From PHAA01 sp040217755 (lineage in GTDB: Bacteria > Bacillota > Syntrophomonadia > Syntrophomonadales > Syntrophomonadaceae), in the NCBI GenBank assembly GCA_040217755.1, contig JBEHWJ010000005.1, forward strand, positions 1 through 59,074: 59,074 nt of DNA. Direction: 5' to 3'. Under the pieces are notes generated by a model. It saw nothing but the letters and a program-made list of their open reading frames with translations. It did no database searches and had not been told where the DNA came from. Position numbers and translations under genes: made by a program. This document shows, one piece after another, positions 1 to 8,148 of the stretch (the first letter of the stretch is position 1; the number at the start of each line of letters is the position of its first letter).

Positions 1-1
1 C

Positions 2-241
2 AAGATAAGGGAGAATATAAAATCAGCGTTATTGAGATTCGATAAAGCCCAGATGATTTATAACGACATAGAGGCTGCTTATCTTAAGATTCAGGATCTG
101 GACCCCGAGGTATACCCCGAAGTAACTGCGGAATATCAGCGTATTGAAGCCCTGCTCAATATGCTCCTTTGGTTTTTATCGGCCGGAAAATCAGACTTGG
201 ACGAGATAGCCGAAAATATAGCAGGGCAGAAGAAGGATTGA
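2..241 (+). CDS. C-terminal part of an unknown protein (cut by window edge)
   Basis: The frame is open to the left edge of the window, so this is the 3' end of a longer gene; the first start codon visible inside it (TTG at 32) has no Shine-Dalgarno sequence I can see. The visible part is acidic and predicted mostly helical, with a short hydrophobic stretch (LLNMLLWFLSAG) before a charged tail. I do not recognise the family and cannot say whether it is soluble. It ends 209 bases before the convergent membrane-protein gene at 450-740; the gap holds dispersed repeats. Confidence 0.5.
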   Translation, partial: KIRENIKSALLRFDKAQMIYNDIEAAYLKIQDLDPEVYPEVTAEYQRIEALLNMLLWFLSAGKSDLDEIAENIAGQKKD

Positions 242-313
242 CCTCTCCCGCCCGAGTTATTTTTCTCCAACGTATTCCACAGCGATATATAGCGTAGGTC
301 TCAAATTGTTGAT

Positions 314-416
314 GAGATCCTTCGTCGCCTTCGGCTCCTCAGGATGACAAACAGGTGTCACTCAAAGCGCAGTGAAGAGCCTTTTAACATGTCACTCAGA
401 GCGCAGCGAAGAGTCT
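314..416. repeat. Dispersed REP-like repeat cluster (inverted copy)
   Basis: Positions 314-349 hold a 36-base unit (GAGATCCTTCGTCGCC... ending GGATGACA), followed by two units of the TGTCACTC..GCGCAG..GAAGAG type at 356-379 and 390-416. The same two unit types occur in reverse orientation in the cluster at 16449-16719. Both clusters lie at 3' ends of genes, outside coding sequence. I read them as a dispersed extragenic repeat family; function unknown. Confidence 0.7.
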
Positions 417-449
417 TGCAACTGTGTGAAGGCCAATAAGGTAGTATCT

Positions 450-740
450 CTAAGAAAAAAACGGCTGTAATATAAAGAAGATATTGAGTATAAACACCAC
501 CGTGTTCAGTGTCAAGGCTATCAATAGCAGGGATGTCTTGTAACGGTGACCGGAATTGTAGATGTCTACAAAACCGAGGATACATACACCCGCGCCGATA
601 AGAAGCAATATGTAAGAGGCCTCAACCCATTGGCCGGAGAGCCATTGTATAAATACGCTTAAGAAACCGGAGTAGCCCAGCGGTACCAGGCTGTATATGA
701 GGAATAAGATCAAGGCCATTACCGGATACAAAAATATCAT
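450..740 (-). CDS. Small membrane protein of unknown function
   Basis: A 96-residue, strongly hydrophobic protein with about three predicted membrane helices (roughly residues 2-20, 42-60 and 68-92) joined by short loops. The start ATG at 740 is preceded by a good Shine-Dalgarno sequence (GGGAGGTG, six-base spacing), which supports a real gene. It is convergent with the gene at the window start and has no operon partner. Layout is like small hypothetical integral membrane proteins of Clostridia; I recognise no family motif. Confidence 0.6.
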   Translation of the reverse strand: MIFLYPVMALILFLIYSLVPLGYSGFLSVFIQWLSGQWVEASYILLLIGAGVCILGFVDIYNSGHRYKTSLLLIALTLNTVVFILNIFFILQPFFS

Positions 741-964
741 TCATTGCACCTCCCGTTTGGTACCTGAACGAAAATATTTAGAGCCAAAAACTGTTATAAA
801 TATTTTCTGACAATATTCGTTAAGCAGGGGTTTATGTCCTGCATGGATGAAAAATAAATGAATTCTTGAGCCCGCCCAGTCCAACTCATGGTTCTATTGA
901 ACACGACGGTACGGCTTTCCTACCATATCCCTTCAGACAATGAGCGCTATATCTTCACTAAAAC

Positions 965-995
965 TTGACAAAAACCTGGCTAACCTGCATATAAT
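965..995 (+). promoter_or_regulatory. Putative sigma-A promoter of the riboswitch/CDF transcript
   Basis: TTGACA at 965-970 and TATAAT at 990-995 match both consensus hexamers, though the 19-base spacer is longer than ideal. Initiation would fall near 1002-1005, about 45 bases before the NiCo-type aptamer. The placement fits a transcription-attenuation riboswitch. Confidence 0.55.
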
Positions 996-1049
996 ATTAG
1001 AAATAGATTCAACTCTCTTTGCACTGCATAACTAAAAAAATACAGTACA

Positions 1050-1128
1050 AACTGAGCAGGCGATGGACCCTTCCGGGGTTCGTGGGGCTGGGCCGGAAAC
1101 GGCAGCAGATTAAAGCATCTGTGGGACA
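1050..1128 (+). promoter_or_regulatory. NiCo (czcD-type) riboswitch aptamer
   Basis: The leader contains, in order, the conserved blocks I associate with the NiCo riboswitch: ACTGAGCAGGC (1051-1061), a GGGCTGGGCCGG segment near 1085, CGGCAGCAG (about 1100-1108) and CATCTGTGGGACA (1116-1128). CAGAT (1106-1110) can pair with ATCTG (1117-1121) as the last aptamer stem. The same ATCTGTGGGACA strand is needed for the terminator stem at 1115-1148, so metal binding should prevent termination. This Ni2+/Co2+-sensing class typically switches ON metal efflux genes, and a CDF efflux gene follows at 1195. Identification is by remembered consensus, not a covariance search. Confidence 0.85.
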
Positions 1129-1154
1129 GGAAATTGTTCCACAGGTGCTTTTTT
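1115..1154 (+). terminator. Riboswitch-controlled intrinsic terminator
   Basis: GCATCTGTGGGACA (1115-1128) pairs over 14 positions with TGTTCCACAGGTGC (1135-1148), with two G-U wobbles and a six-base loop, followed by six T (1149-1154). It overlaps the 3' strand of the aptamer's last stem, the mutually exclusive arrangement expected for a metal-ON switch. Confidence 0.85.
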
Positions 1155-1194
1155 AGTTATAAGGCAGGTATGATTTTTTTGGGGGGCATCGTTT

Positions 1195-2097
1195 ATGGAT
1201 TCTTGGGATAGAAAAACCAGGGTAGCACTTTTATCAGTTGCATCCAATACCACCTTGATCATATTGAAAGTGGTTGCCGGTGTATTAAGCGGTTCGGTAA
1301 GTATTATCTCGGAGGCAATCCATTCCAGCATGGACCTGGTAGCGTCGTTTATCGCCTTCTTTTCAGTACGGCAGTCATCCAGGCCGGCGGACAAGGATCA
1401 CCCGTACGGACACGGTAAGATAGAGAATATCTCTGGTTTGGCCGAGGGACTCCTTATTTTTGTAGCCGCGGTCTTGATCATAAAGGAAGCTATAGAAAAG
1501 ATTTACCATCCGGCTGAAATCGAGCAGGCTTTCTTGGGAATTACGGTAATGGTGGCAGCCGCAGTAGTTAACGTTCTGGTCTCTAGAAAGTTGTATCAGG
1601 TGGGCCGGGAAGAGGATTCTATGGCCCTGGAGGCCGATGCCCTGCACCTTAAAACCGATGTTTATACATCTCTGGGAGTAGCCGTCGGCCTGTTATTGAT
1701 CAAAGCGACCGGTATCCTGGTCCTGGATCCGATCGTAGCTATCCTGGTGGCTTTGCTGATCATTAAGGAAGCTGGGGAACTTTGTTATAATGCGGTTAAT
1801 TTCCTTCTCGATTCTCGGTTATCGGATGCAGAGGAAGAAAAGATAGTCAGCATCATAAATAGTTATAGAGATCAATTTGAAGATTTCCATAAGCTGAAAA
1901 CAAGAAAGTCCGGAAATATGAAGCATATTGATTTTCACCTCACGGTTGGACCCGACCATACCGTACATGAAATCCACAAACTCATTGGCGATCTTAAAAA
2001 AGATATGTGGAACGAGTTCAACTATACCCGGGTAAGCGTCCATGTGGATCCATATCTTGATCCAGCCCAATCAGATGAGGCATTGCCTTCCGAGTAA
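1195..2097 (+). CDS. Cation diffusion facilitator (CDF) metal efflux transporter, probably Ni/Co
   Basis: A 300-residue CDF-family antiporter that would export divalent metal in exchange for protons. About six membrane helices fill the first 200 residues. The two metal-site motifs of the family are visible: HSSMD (HxxxD) in helix 2 and HLKTD (HxxxD) in helix 5. A cytoplasmic dimerisation domain follows, with the typical ending VHEIHKL...VSVHVDP. The NiCo-type riboswitch directly upstream (1050-1154) points to nickel and/or cobalt rather than zinc. The start ATG follows a G-rich Shine-Dalgarno-like run. The stop codon is overlapped by a second frame (2042-2356) encoding another dimerisation-like domain, so this may be the front part of a longer, frameshifted protein. 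Confidence 0.88.
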   Translation: MDSWDRKTRVALLSVASNTTLIILKVVAGVLSGSVSIISEAIHSSMDLVASFIAFFSVRQSSRPADKDHPYGHGKIENISGLAEGLLIFVAAVLIIKEAIEKIYHPAEIEQAFLGITVMVAAAVVNVLVSRKLYQVGREEDSMALEADALHLKTDVYTSLGVAVGLLLIKATGILVLDPIVAILVALLIIKEAGELCYNAVNFLLDSRLSDAEEEKIVSIINSYRDQFEDFHKLKTRKSGNMKHIDFHLTVGPDHTVHEIHKLIGDLKKDMWNEFNYTRVSVHVDPYLDPAQSDEALPSE

Positions 2098-2356
2098 ACT
2101 GCACGTCGGTATACCCCCGATTTTCGAAGCTCCGCTGCAGGGAGATTCAGGCAAATGCTGGCCTGGTGTAAAGATGCAGTCGGGTTCCGACCATTATGTC
2201 GATATGCACCTGGTATTCCGCTCCCATATGCCTATCGACGAAGTTCATAGACAGTGTGATCTGTTGGAGGCTAAAGTGGCTGAACACCTGCCTTCAACGC
2301 ACGTTCTGGTTCATGCTGAACCTTTCGGCAGATTGAGATTTGTCAAAGCCCGGTAA
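2042..2356 (+). CDS. Detached CDF dimerisation-like (ZT_dimer) domain, possibly a frameshifted tail
   Basis: This frame overlaps the end of the CDF gene by 56 bases, shifted +1, and stays open for 104 codons. Its second half reads like a CDF C-terminal domain: HYVDMHLVFRSHMPIDEVHR, then LLEAKV and VLVHAEPFG. The CDF protein before it already has one complete domain of this kind. Alternatives are (a) a natural tandem-domain protein broken by a frameshift or sequencing error near 2042-2100, (b) a separate, translationally coupled subunit, or (c) a remnant of a second CDF gene. No convincing Shine-Dalgarno sequence precedes the ATG at 2042 or the one at 2174. Confidence 0.5.
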   Translation: MWIHILIQPNQMRHCLPSKLHVGIPPIFEAPLQGDSGKCWPGVKMQSGSDHYVDMHLVFRSHMPIDEVHRQCDLLEAKVAEHLPSTHVLVHAEPFGRLRFVKAR

Positions 2357-2487
2357 AAAGACCGGCTGCAATATCACCCAGCCCATGATCTTAAAACAGA
2401 ACTTCCCCGGGTTCTCATCAATAACTAATTTGAAAACCCGGGGCAAGTGTTTTAATGAAATCTTATTCTTCTTCTATAAATGCCGAT

Positions 2488-3228
2488 CTACCTGGCGAAT
2501 TGCTCGATTTTGGCGGCCAGCTTTTTCTTGCGGCAAAGGTCGCAGACCTCCAACTCCAAACCTGCCAGGCCCGTCTTTTGAGAGATATAGTTGATCTGCT
2601 CGCGGGTAGCGAAGCTCCGGCCACAGCTCTGGCATTGAACCATGGCAAAGGTGCGGTTCCAAATGGTGCGTTCCTGAGCGGTTTGCTCCACGGCAATAGC
2701 CTCGGTGGGGCAGATATTGGCGCAGGCAGCACAACCGATACATGCCGCCGATGCTTCATCAAAGGGAGTGCCGATACGTTTCTCCGTACCGCGCAACACG
2801 GCTGAAATGGCACTGCTGCCCATTTCCTCGCAGGCCCTGACACATAATCGGCACAAAATGCACCGCTCGCCATTGTTGATGGTCAGCCCATTCTCCGGAC
2901 AGTTGTAATCTTTGTATAACTTATGCATAAAACCACTATCCGGGGCGCTGCGATAAAGCAACGCCACGATGGTACGGCGCCCTTTCTCGATCTCCGGAGT
3001 GGAAGTCTGCACCTCTATCCCGCTCTGAACCGGATAGGTACAAGCTGCCACGACTTTCCGGGAATGAGGCGTTTTTACCTCCACCATGCACATCCGGCAC
3101 ATGCCCTGCCCGCCAAAGGCTTCGTGATAACAAAGGGTGGGGATATGGATCCCATGCTGGCGCGCCGCTTCCAGGATGGTCACCCCGGGATTGACTTCCA
3201 GCACTTGCTGGTCGATCATAATCTTCAT
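2488..3228 (-). CDS. NuoG/HoxU-like Fe-S subunit of the aldehyde oxidoreductase complex
   Basis: A 246-residue electron-transfer subunit, last gene of the seven-gene operon. Residues 1-75 form a [2Fe-2S] plant-type ferredoxin domain (C33, C44, C47, C63). Two [4Fe-4S] motifs follow: C123-x2-C-x2-C-x3-C133 and C163-x2-C-x2-C-x3-C173. It lacks the His-Cys3 cluster found in full NuoG and any molybdopterin domain. The tail carries two CxxC pairs (C199/C202 and C229/C232) that could bind another cluster or zinc. It starts 13 bases after the NuoF-like gene. I infer that it relays electrons between the ferredoxin/AOR side and the flavin subunit. Confidence 0.85.
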   Translation of the reverse strand: MKIMIDQQVLEVNPGVTILEAARQHGIHIPTLCYHEAFGGQGMCRMCMVEVKTPHSRKVVAACTYPVQSGIEVQTSTPEIEKGRRTIVALLYRSAPDSGFMHKLYKDYNCPENGLTINNGERCILCRLCVRACEEMGSSAISAVLRGTEKRIGTPFDEASAACIGCAACANICPTEAIAVEQTAQERTIWNRTFAMVQCQSCGRSFATREQINYISQKTGLAGLELEVCDLCRKKKLAAKIEQFAR

Positions 3229-3241
3229 CGTTCCACCCCTC

Positions 3242-5050
3242 CTAACGGGTCATGACGGCGTCAAACTTGCATTGGTTGCGGCATTCGCCACAGCGGATGC
3301 AGATGGCCGGGTCGATCACATGCGCTTCTTTTTTCGCACCGCTGACAGCCTCTACCGGGCAGTGCTCGGAACACAGGCCGCAGCCGGTACACGGTTCGGG
3401 ATCAATATAAAACTCGGTCAGGTCCCGGCATACTCCCGCCGGGCAATGCTGATCATGAATGTGGGCCAGGTATTCGTCTTTAAAATAGCGCAGGGTAGAC
3501 AATACCGGGTTGGCAGCAGTACGGCCCAAGGCACAGAGAGACATCATCTGCATGGTCTCGCTGATGTCCGTCAAAAACTGCAGATCAGCGTCGCTGCCCT
3601 TACCCTGGCAGAAGTTGTTGAGGATTTCCAGCATGGCTTTGAGACCCTCGCGGCAGGGGGTGCATTTACCGCATGATTCACCGGCCAAAAAGTTTACATA
3701 GTACCGGGCTATCTCCACCATACAGGTGTGGTCATCCATTACGATCAACCCGCCGGAGCCCATCATTGACCCGGCCTCGGTGAGGGAATCAAAATCCACC
3801 GCCATGTCCAGCATCTCGGCCGGGATACAGCCCCCGGAGGGACCACCGGTCTGCACCGCTTTGAATTTCCGTTTGTTGAGGATACCTCCGCCGATTTCAT
3901 AGATTATTTCTCTCAAGGTGGTGCCCATGGGCACCTCGACCAACCCGGTGTTGATGACCTTGCCAACCAGCGAAAACACCTTGGTCCCTTTGCTGCCCTC
4001 GGTACCAATGGAAGCCCACGCTTCAGCTCCGCCGTTGATGATGACGGGAACATTGGCCCAGGTTTCCACGTTGTTGATGACCGTCGGTTGTCCCCATAAG
4101 CCTTTTTCGGTGGGAAAGACATATTTGTCACGGGGTTCGCCCACATTGCCTTCGATGGAAGCCATCAGGGCGGTCTCCTCGCCACATACGAAAGCCCCTC
4201 CGCCACGAACGATCTCGATATCGAAACTAAGCGGGCTGCCCAGGATATTTTCACCCAGGTAACCTTTCTGGCGGGCATCGTCGATTGCGATGCCCAGGTT
4301 CTTGACGGCCAGGCTGTATTCGTCCCGGACATAAATAAATCCGGCTGTCGCCCCCACGGCATAGGCCCCGATAATCATGCCTTCAATAACCGTGTGGGGA
4401 TCGCCTTCCATAATGCTGCGATCCATAAATGCCCCCGGGTCGCCTTCGTCCCCATTGCAGATAATATAGCGGAGGGAAGACTCAACGTCGGCACAGGCTT
4501 TCCACTTTTGGCCGGTCGGGAAGCCGCCCCCACCGCGCCCCCGCAACCCGGACTTGATAATTTCCTCCACCACTAGCCCAGGGGTCATGGCCTGCAGCAC
4601 TTTGTTCAGCGCCTGGTAGCCATCCCGGCTGATATAGTCATCAATCGAAGCCGGGTCTATTTCGCCGATGTTGCGTAGAGCCACCTTATGCTGTTTTTTG
4701 TAAAAATCGATCTGATGGTGGGACTTGACCCTTTGCTTGGTTTTCGGATCCCGGTAGAGCAACCGGTTGATCAGTTCGCCCTTGGCGATGGTTTTTGCGA
4801 CTATCTCCCCCACATCCTTGGCAGCCACCTGGCAATAGGTGATATCATCCGGCATTATTTTAACCAAGGGGCCTTTTTCGCACCAGCCGTTGCAGCCGGT
4901 AGCCTTGGTGTAGGTTGATACCGTTACATCGTGATTGGCCAATTGCTGCTGCAATTCCTGGTAGACATCAGTACTGCCGTTGGCCAGGCAGCCGGTTCCG
5001 CAGCACACCAGAATCATTTTCTTACCAGCTTCAATTATCTGCGGCATCAT
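3242..5050 (-). CDS. NuoF/HydB-like NAD(H)-binding flavoprotein subunit
   Basis: About 602 residues. The N-terminus has a thioredoxin-like [2Fe-2S] domain (LVCCGTGC ... GCNGWC). The core is NuoF-like, with the glycine-rich FMN/NAD segment GLRGRGGGGFPTG, the GGGAFVCGEETAL motif, an SLBB region, and the [4Fe-4S] motif GESCGKCTPCREG with a later Cys in SLCALG. The C-terminus adds a two-cluster ferredoxin domain (CTGCGLCSEHC and CIRCGECRNQC). This extended form is typical of the B subunits of electron-bifurcating hydrogenases and related enzymes, unlike the shorter NuoF at 54951. The chosen start (5050; 5047 also possible) follows GGAGGG by five bases; the longer frame to 5062 would place the ATG before that site. 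It overlaps the nuoE-like gene by about 20 bases. Confidence 0.88.
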   Translation of the reverse strand: MMPQIIEAGKKMILVCCGTGCLANGSTDVYQELQQQLANHDVTVSTYTKATGCNGWCEKGPLVKIMPDDITYCQVAAKDVGEIVAKTIAKGELINRLLYRDPKTKQRVKSHHQIDFYKKQHKVALRNIGEIDPASIDDYISRDGYQALNKVLQAMTPGLVVEEIIKSGLRGRGGGGFPTGQKWKACADVESSLRYIICNGDEGDPGAFMDRSIMEGDPHTVIEGMIIGAYAVGATAGFIYVRDEYSLAVKNLGIAIDDARQKGYLGENILGSPLSFDIEIVRGGGAFVCGEETALMASIEGNVGEPRDKYVFPTEKGLWGQPTVINNVETWANVPVIINGGAEAWASIGTEGSKGTKVFSLVGKVINTGLVEVPMGTTLREIIYEIGGGILNKRKFKAVQTGGPSGGCIPAEMLDMAVDFDSLTEAGSMMGSGGLIVMDDHTCMVEIARYYVNFLAGESCGKCTPCREGLKAMLEILNNFCQGKGSDADLQFLTDISETMQMMSLCALGRTAANPVLSTLRYFKDEYLAHIHDQHCPAGVCRDLTEFYIDPEPCTGCGLCSEHCPVEAVSGAKKEAHVIDPAICIRCGECRNQCKFDAVMTR

Positions 5051-5519
5051 TTGGCCCTCCATATACCTTGATAATATCGATGATTCCGGATGAGGTTACC
5101 TTGGGATGCACCTTTTCGTTGGCGACCACTACGGGCGCCAGGGCGCAGGCTCCCAGGCAGTTGACCGTCTCCATCGAGAATTCCTGATCAGCGGTGGTCT
5201 CACCCGGTTTGATACCAAGATATTTATCGATCTGATCTATGATAATTTTGGAACCCTTGATGTGACAGGCAGTGCCGTCACACACCTTGAAATTGATCCG
5301 CCCTTTGGGAACCAGGCTGAATGCCTTATAGAAGGTGGCCATACTGTAAATGCGGCTCAAGGGTGCATCCACATAATCAGCTATCATTTGCAGTCCGGCT
5401 TTGGGCAGGTATTTGTACTCTCCCTGGATATCCTGCATGATTGCCAATATATAACGTTTCTCGGGGGGATAGCGGTTTAATATCGAACTTAAATCTTGCA
5501 TATCAATGCAAGCAGTCAT
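5031..5519 (-). CDS. NuoE/HydC-like [2Fe-2S] subunit
   Basis: A 162-residue thioredoxin-fold [2Fe-2S] protein of the NuoE family. After a helical N-terminal part (YLPKAGLQMIADYV, SMATFYKAF) the four cluster cysteines appear in VCDGTACHIKGS and TVNCLGACALAPVV. The start ATG at 5519 follows GGAGG at normal spacing; the frame extends to 5579 but those residues look non-native. It precedes and slightly overlaps the NuoF-like gene, the usual order of E and F subunits. With that subunit it should form the NAD-reactive module joined to the AOR upstream. Confidence 0.88.
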   Translation of the reverse strand: MTACIDMQDLSSILNRYPPEKRYILAIMQDIQGEYKYLPKAGLQMIADYVDAPLSRIYSMATFYKAFSLVPKGRINFKVCDGTACHIKGSKIIIDQIDKYLGIKPGETTADQEFSMETVNCLGACALAPVVVANEKVHPKVTSSGIIDIIKVYGGPNDAADN

Positions 5520-5646
5520 AATCATCAGCCTCCTCAAGTGCCGGGCTGCCACCTTGAACTCTGGCCGGCAAGGTGGCAACCGATTGCGTCGGCGACCCGG
5601 CCACTTTATCTATAGAGCATCTACGTTGGGTGCGGGATTGAAAATA

Positions 5647-7440
5647 CTACAGGCCCAGATCATGTCTTTTGGCTTCGGTGGGAACTCCTTCTTCATCCCA
5701 GCCGCGCAGACTGTAGTAAACGGGCAGCATCACGCCCAACTGCACCGTACGTCCCTGGTGGGGACCTCCCTTCATGGGTTCATTAAGGAGACGGTCCGGC
5801 AGGGTATCATCGGTTTTGGAAAACCCGGCTTTCAAGTTAAAGAGTCTTTCCAGGTTCCAGATGCGCTCGCCGGCCAGGAGGAGATCCTCATCACTTATTT
5901 CTGCCCCGGTGGCAGTGCGATATTGCGCCGCGATCTCGGGCAGACCGATTCCAAAGGTGGTAAACAGGCACAATCCAGCCGAATCCACCACCGCGGTAAG
6001 ATCCTGGAAGACCTTCAGCAGTTCAGGAGCTTCCGCCGGGTTATCAGGGTCAGTTTTGACCGGTATCCCTAATACTTCAGGGGAAGTCATATAGCCGCGC
6101 ACATGACAGCCGCCGCGATTGGAAGTTGCATAATTCAGGCCGATACCCTGCTGCCCGCGTGGATCATAGGCAGGCATTTCCTGTTTTTTAACCGACATGG
6201 AGAACTCAGGATGCCCATACATCTCAGCCAGCCGGTATGAGCCTTCGGCCAGCTCATCACCAAAGCCTTCCCGCAGCGCGGTCTTTCTGATCTTGGTGAT
6301 CATACCGTCGGCATCGCCCCAGCTGAGATTGGATTTATCCCGCGGAATGATGCCTTTTTCCGTCATCTCGGTCGCACAAGCCAGGGTGGTGGCCATGGTA
6401 ATGGAATCCAGCCCATACTCGTTGCAGAGGAAATTAGCTTTGCAGATAGCTTCAAAATCATCGATGTTGAGGTCGGACCCGAAACCCCAGGTGGCCTCAT
6501 ATTCCGGACCTTCGCCTATCCCTTTGTATTTGCCGTGGTTTTTAGTGACCCGGCCGCAGCCGATCGAACAGCCGAAACAACCCTTGTTTCTGACCAGGTT
6601 GTGTTCCGCCTGCCATTCGCCGGATATCTTTTCGGCGGCGGGGAATACCGCAGCTTCACTAAAGTTCTTAACTGGCAGGGTACCGTGTTCATTGATAATA
6701 TTAACCAGGATATTGGTTCCAAAAGCTGCCAGACCGGCCCCGGTAACCGGGTGAGCTTTCAGTTTGGCCCGGGCATCGTTGATAGCGTCGAAGAAGCCTT
6801 CTTTGTCGGCCACCTTCACGCCCAGGGTACCTCGGACCGCAACCGCTTTGAGATTCTTGGAACCCATCACCGCACCGACTCCGGTCCGTCCCGCGGCTCG
6901 GTTATACTCGTTCAGGATATTGGCGAACTTGACCAGTTTCTCACCGGCTGGACCTATTGCGGCCACCTTGGCGTCGCCGTCGACAGTCTCTTTGATGAAA
7001 TCGGTAGTCTCGAAGACGGTCTTGCCCCACAACTCAGCCGCACTGCGCAGTTCCACCGTATCGTTGTTGATCCATAAATAAACGGGTTCGGGGGATTTAC
7101 CTTCAAAAATGATGCCATCATAACCGGCAAATTTAATCTCGGGACCGAAAGACCCCCCCGAATTGGAGGCAGCAATGGTGCCGGTCAGAGGTCCTTTGGT
7201 AATAACGTTGTAACGCCCGCCGGAGGTCGCCAGGGTGCCGGTCAGCGGCCCGGTCATGAAAATCAGTTTGTTATCCGGACTCAAGGGATCGACCTGGGGA
7301 TCGATCTCGTCCATGAGTATCTTGCTGCCCAATCCGCGTGCACCGATGAAATTGTGCAAATCGCTTACCCTCAAGGCTTCTTTTTTAACCGTGCCGGCGG
7401 TCAAATTGACCCGGATTATCTGTCCTGTCCATCCATACAT
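5647..7440 (-). CDS. Tungsten-dependent aldehyde ferredoxin oxidoreductase (WorL/AOR type)
   Basis: A 597-residue AOR-family catalytic subunit that oxidises aldehydes to carboxylic acids (or the reverse) at a bis-pyranopterin tungsten site. The [4Fe-4S] ligands are C288, C291, C295 and C491 (in DSAGLC). Active-site motifs are present: GPEYE at 311-315, and AYDPRG...YATSNRGGCH ending near H446, matching the catalytic Glu and His of archaeal AOR in approximate position. A GGAGGTG ribosome site precedes the ATG at 7440, two bases after the ferredoxin gene. Flanking ferredoxin, NuoE/F/G-like and MoaD/ThiF-like genes suggest one multisubunit enzyme linked to NAD(H). The aldehyde substrate cannot be read from the sequence. 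Confidence 0.93.
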   Translation of the reverse strand: MYGWTGQIIRVNLTAGTVKKEALRVSDLHNFIGARGLGSKILMDEIDPQVDPLSPDNKLIFMTGPLTGTLATSGGRYNVITKGPLTGTIAASNSGGSFGPEIKFAGYDGIIFEGKSPEPVYLWINNDTVELRSAAELWGKTVFETTDFIKETVDGDAKVAAIGPAGEKLVKFANILNEYNRAAGRTGVGAVMGSKNLKAVAVRGTLGVKVADKEGFFDAINDARAKLKAHPVTGAGLAAFGTNILVNIINEHGTLPVKNFSEAAVFPAAEKISGEWQAEHNLVRNKGCFGCSIGCGRVTKNHGKYKGIGEGPEYEATWGFGSDLNIDDFEAICKANFLCNEYGLDSITMATTLACATEMTEKGIIPRDKSNLSWGDADGMITKIRKTALREGFGDELAEGSYRLAEMYGHPEFSMSVKKQEMPAYDPRGQQGIGLNYATSNRGGCHVRGYMTSPEVLGIPVKTDPDNPAEAPELLKVFQDLTAVVDSAGLCLFTTFGIGLPEIAAQYRTATGAEISDEDLLLAGERIWNLERLFNLKAGFSKTDDTLPDRLLNEPMKGGPHQGRTVQLGVMLPVYYSLRGWDEEGVPTEAKRHDLGL

Positions 7441-7442
7441 GC

Positions 7443-7922
7443 TTAACCCACCTCCTCAAACAGGTTTTTGAACTTGCCTGCAAAAGCTTTACGCTTGGAG
7501 ATACTGCCGGTATTGGCTTCGACAAAGCTGATGGCGCCGGAGGGACAGAGCTTGACGCAAGCCGGGTCACCGAAGCAGAGGTCGCATTTGCTGACAATGT
7601 GGGTGGCCACATGATAATGAATCGCACCAAACGGGCAGGCTATGGTGCACATCTTGCAGCCGATGCATTTGGAATCATGCACTTCCATGGCTCCCGTAGC
7701 CGTGTTTTTAGTGATCGCCCCTACCGGGCAAATCAACATGCAGGCGGGTACTCCGCATTGCTGGCATACCATTGGGACCGCCAGCCCGACCTTTTCATAA
7801 ATCAAAACCGAAATACGGGCCAACTCAGGATTCATTTCACCGGTTTTGGTGAAAGAACAAGTCAGTTCACAGGTTCGACAACTGGTGCATTTCTCGGGTT
7901 GTACCACGAGGATCCTGTCCAT
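7443..7922 (-). CDS. Polyferredoxin-type [4Fe-4S] subunit of the AOR (WorS/AorA-like)
   Basis: A 159-residue protein of the DMSO-reductase B-subunit type with four cysteine clusters: CTSCRTCELTC, CQQCGVPACMLIC, CIGCKMCTIAC and CDLCFGDPACVKLC. It should carry electrons between the AOR active site and the NuoEFG-like module. The start is uncertain. ATG at 7922 gives the family-typical beginning MDRILVVQPEKC but has no nearby Shine-Dalgarno sequence. A strong AAAGGAGGTGA lies near 7956-7966, too close to the GTG at 7958 and too far from 7922, so a non-canonical start between them is possible. The two-base gap to the AOR gene indicates co-translation. Confidence 0.85.
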   Translation of the reverse strand: MDRILVVQPEKCTSCRTCELTCSFTKTGEMNPELARISVLIYEKVGLAVPMVCQQCGVPACMLICPVGAITKNTATGAMEVHDSKCIGCKMCTIACPFGAIHYHVATHIVSKCDLCFGDPACVKLCPSGAISFVEANTGSISKRKAFAGKFKNLFEEVG

Positions 7923-8148
7923 ACAACACTGGTTTCCATAAGGAAATCCAGCTTTCACCTCCTTTGAGATTTAGTCGGCCAACCCTATCATTCGGGACGA
8001 TCATCCGTATCCAATCTCTTCTATCTCTCTAGTCTCTTAAAACATCTGTTGAGCAATGTTTTGCTGTCGCACCTCCTTTTTGCTCGCCACATCGAACCAA
8101 AAACTCAAGCTTGTCTATCTGTGTCCTGAATGAAGGCGGGGTGGTTAG

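Noticed and set aside
2463..3255. Plus-strand frames opposite the AOR operon genes
   Set aside because: Antisense shadows of the well-supported Fe-S proteins on the minus strand with no independent motifs.
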